From assembly GCA_015057555.1 (NCBI GenBank), contig SVEC01000011.1, forward strand, positions 32,243-96,242: a DNA stretch of 64,000 nt, read 5' to 3'. A program made the position numbers and the translations under genes. The stretch's first letter is position 1. Each line of letters opens with the position of its first letter. Positions 61,862 through 64,000 of the stretch are shown one piece after another. The notes below the pieces were generated by a model, which did no database searches, was not told the DNA's origin, and worked only from the letters and a program-made list of their open reading frames with translations. This DNA comes from Lachnospiraceae bacterium. Its GTDB lineage: Bacteria > Bacillota > Clostridia > Lachnospirales > Lachnospiraceae.

Positions 61862-64000
61862 TTACTTTACTTCTATACCTAAGTTGTTGTTATGATTTGA
61901 AGTATGATAATAATTGTAGTAAATAGGCGACTGTGACCACATATGTAACCATACCTGATTATTGTCCATAGGAGTACTTACCATAAATGTACGAAGTATT
62001 GTTTCTCCCTTTTCCTTAGCATCAAAAACCAAAGTTACAGTTTCACAGACAACCTCACCCTCAAAGCTATAATATAATGTCAAAAACTCATCATCTTCTG
62101 GGTAATAGGATACTTTTCTAGATGAACCCTCATACAAATCACCCCATGCACATCCACTATGAGACACACCATATTCCGCTGTACCTTTACCTTCTATCCC
62201 CTTAAACTCAAGGATATCTGTGTCATAATCTATTCCAAGTTCCATATCCCAGCCACTATTTATGCCAAAGTCCTCATAGCTGATTTGCAAAGTAACTCGT
62301 ACCTCCTCCCCAACATTATATTCATTTCCATTTATATTCTCAGGCTCTATTATTTCAGTAGTTACCACAATCCCTCTATTTTTATATAGAGTAACTGTAC
62401 TACCAATTTCAACCAAATCTCCATGCTCTACACTAGCCTTAGGCCACACAGTGGTTTGACTAATATCATTATCATAATAAACTATCTCCACATTAAGTCC
62501 TAGTGCTTCTAGTTCCTGTTTTGCGTCTCTCACATCATAAAAGTCCACAGTTGGTATTCTCACCATTTGTATTCCACCACTTATTTCTACCTCTATCGTA
62601 GTTCCCGCAGATACCCTACTATGTGCCTTATGATTCTGACTAATTATCTCACCCTTAGGAATATCCTTGTTGTAGATAATCTTAGCCACCATAATGTGAA
62701 GCTTTTCATCTTCTAATTTTTCTAAACAATCTTCAAACTGCATACCTACAAGTTCAGGAACATCAACCTGAAAATTGCCACAATCTAACAATCCCGTAGA
62801 TACCTGTAACTTAATTACATTGCCTCTTTTTAAAGCTTCATTAGGTGACACACTTTGACTAACTATATATCCCGGTACCAGTGAGCTTTCTACACTTTCA
62901 AATTCACCATAAAGCTGAAGCTTATCTAGCTGCGCTATAACATCTTCTTTATTCATACCTATAAAATCTTCTACAAATACGTTATCACCTGAATTGTTAC
63001 TTACAGTAAGTCCTATTTCACTTCCTTTATCCACCAGCTGTCCTGCTTCTATACTCTGTCCAACAACAGTATTAGACGGAGTATTTTCAAGACTTTTCCA
63101 GCTTATAACCCTATGATTTAGTCCTTGTTCTTCTAGCAAAGCTATAGCTTGATCATATGACATACTAAGTACATTTGGCACATATACCTGACTCTCCTCT
63201 ATGGCTTCCTGGTCGTTTATAAGATTATCTCTTACCACCTGATAGCCTATAATAAATGCACCAACAACCGCTGCTGCTCCTAGTACTATGGCAAACTTTG
63301 TCTTGAGAGACATTTTTCCTAGGTCAACTTTTTCCTTCTTAACCTTGGTTCTCTTAACTTTTATCTTAGTGTCAGTTATCCCCTTCAGGAATTCACCAAC
63401 TGTAGCTGTTCTATCCTTAACATTAAGCTCTAATGCATTAAGCAGTGCATTCTCCTGCTTTTTAGATAATTTTACCCTTAGCTTAGATGGTGGCACAAGA
63501 GTATCCTTACCCTTTCGCTCCATAGAATCATCAGGAGTTATACCTGTAAGCATCTTGTAATAGGTCGCAGCAGTTGCATACACATCTGTCCAGCTTCCCT
63601 GCTTCCCTTTACTAAAATACTGCTCCGGTGGGGCATATCCCTGTTTTACTATTACAGATAAGCTTTTACTTAACCCTGTGGTAGCATTTCTGGCCGCTCC
63701 AAAGTCTATAAGCTTTACCTCTCCTGTATTTGTTATAAATATATTCTCAGGGGATATATCTCTGTGAATTATTCCATCACTATGTACCTCTTTTAGAGCC
63801 TGAAGAACTGCTACTATTATGTTTGTAGCCTTCTCCACGCTAAGCTTTTTCTCTCGTTTAAGTAGAGATTTTAATGTTTCTCCCTCCAAACACTCCATTA
63901 CTATGTACACAGTATTGTTTGCTCGGAAGCTATCAAAAATGTCTACGATTCCATCCTTATTCTTTAGGCTGGCAAGTCTTTTAGCTTCTTGTTCAAACTG
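61862..64000 (-). CDS. Ser/Thr kinase with PASTA repeats and cohesin-like domain (partial, N-terminus off the edge)
   Basis: About 712 codons of a kinase paralogous to the gene downstream. The open frame runs past the right edge (FEQEAKRLASLKNKDG at the edge), so an internal Met at 63910 is not the start; zinc ribbon, glycine loop and catalytic Lys lie outside. Visible are HRDISPEN, LIDFGAARNA and GYAPPEQY of the kinase, a membrane helix, four PASTA-like repeats and a cohesin-like C-terminal domain (VGEEVRVTLQISYED, GIDYDTDILEFKG). It shares long patches of near-identical DNA with the next kinase. Probably part of an operon that begins outside the window. Confidence 0.9.
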   Translation of the reverse strand, partial: QFEQEAKRLASLKNKDGIVDIFDSFRANNTVYIVMECLEGETLKSLLKREKKLSVEKATNIIVAVLQALKEVHSDGIIHRDISPENIFITNTGEVKLIDFGAARNATTGLSKSLSVIVKQGYAPPEQYFSKGKQGSWTDVYATAATYYKMLTGITPDDSMERKGKDTLVPPSKLRVKLSKKQENALLNALELNVKDRTATVGEFLKGITDTKIKVKRTKVKKEKVDLGKMSLKTKFAIVLGAAAVVGAFIIGYQVVRDNLINDQEAIEESQVYVPNVLSMSYDQAIALLEEQGLNHRVISWKSLENTPSNTVVGQSIEAGQLVDKGSEIGLTVSNNSGDNVFVEDFIGMNKEDVIAQLDKLQLYGEFESVESSLVPGYIVSQSVSPNEALKRGNVIKLQVSTGLLDCGNFQVDVPELVGMQFEDCLEKLEDEKLHIMVAKIIYNKDIPKGEIISQNHKAHSRVSAGTTIEVEISGGIQMVRIPTVDFYDVRDAKQELEALGLNVEIVYYDNDISQTTVWPKASVEHGDLVEIGSTVTLYKNRGIVVTTEIIEPENINGNEYNVGEEVRVTLQISYEDFGINSGWDMELGIDYDTDILEFKGIEGKGTAEYGVSHSGCAWGDLYEGSSRKVSYYPEDDEFLTLYYSFEGEVVCETVTLVFDAKEKGETILRTFMVSTPMDNNQVWLHMWSQSPIYYNYYHTSNHNNNLGIEVK

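Noticed and set aside
25659..64000. Type VI or type VII secretion locus
   Set aside because: Kinase, phosphatase and FHA proteins accompany such systems, but no EssC/FtsK-type ATPase, WXG100, YukD, TssB/C or other structural gene is visible in the window. It could still lie beyond the right edge.

Overview
The window is AT-rich DNA from a low-GC Gram-positive anaerobe, most likely a member of the Lachnospiraceae. This rests on clostridial ChW repeats, a FapA protein with 26-residue repeats, PASTA-type kinases, LytTR regulators, AddAB recombination genes and a GBS-Bsp-like CHAP protein. I cannot fix the genus. Nearly every gene lies on the minus strand; only two (a small membrane protein and a polysaccharide deacetylase) lie on the plus strand. 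There is no rRNA, CRISPR array or insertion sequence. One tRNA-Leu is present.

Region 1 (1-25.3 kb) is mostly housekeeping: addA (cut by the left edge) and addB, an HD-GYP response regulator, a FapA-like protein, a beta-helix acyltransferase-like protein, topoisomerase III (topB), a D-2-hydroxyacid dehydrogenase, a membrane protein of unknown function, a polysaccharide deacetylase, tyrS, a CDF metal transporter, an O-antigen-ligase-like membrane protein, a Na/phosphate symporter and an orphan hybrid histidine kinase. The symporter is preceded by six PHO-box-like repeats in the 11-bp register expected for a PhoP-controlled promoter.

Region 2 (25.6 kb to the right edge, about 38 kb) is a dense Ser/Thr-phosphosignalling island. 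It contains six Ser/Thr kinases (five membrane-anchored, with PASTA, solute-binding-like, cohesin-like, peptidoglycan-binding or WSxW ectodomains; one soluble kinase-FHA), two PP2C phosphatases, thirteen FHA proteins, an FHA-FHA-ABCG exporter of the Rv1747 type, four LytTR response regulators, a VWA receptor, a CHAP cell-wall hydrolase and a ChW-repeat surface protein. It appears to be organised as a 12-gene unit (43976 down to 28539), a 7-gene kinase unit (57112 down to 46093), a kinase pair running off the right edge (ends 59445), and single genes or pairs for the CHAP protein, the ChW protein and the LytTR regulators.

The strongest new signal is in the intergenic DNA. Four promoters of this island (a LytTR gene at 27513, the CHAP gene at 45957, the kinase operon at 57112 and the ChW gene at 59236) share one layout: two direct repeats of a TTAC/TGCAC-type element exactly 21 bp apart, then exactly 28 nt to a -10 hexamer. 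Known LytTR regulators bind pairs of sites about 21 bp apart, so I infer that the LytTR proteins of the island control its kinases and its secreted wall proteins. The working model is an envelope-sensing system: ectodomains read or bind wall glycans, kinases and phosphatases set Thr phosphorylation inside the cell, FHA proteins (including the exporter) read it, and LytTR regulators drive wall-protein expression. No secretion-system structural gene is visible inside the window.
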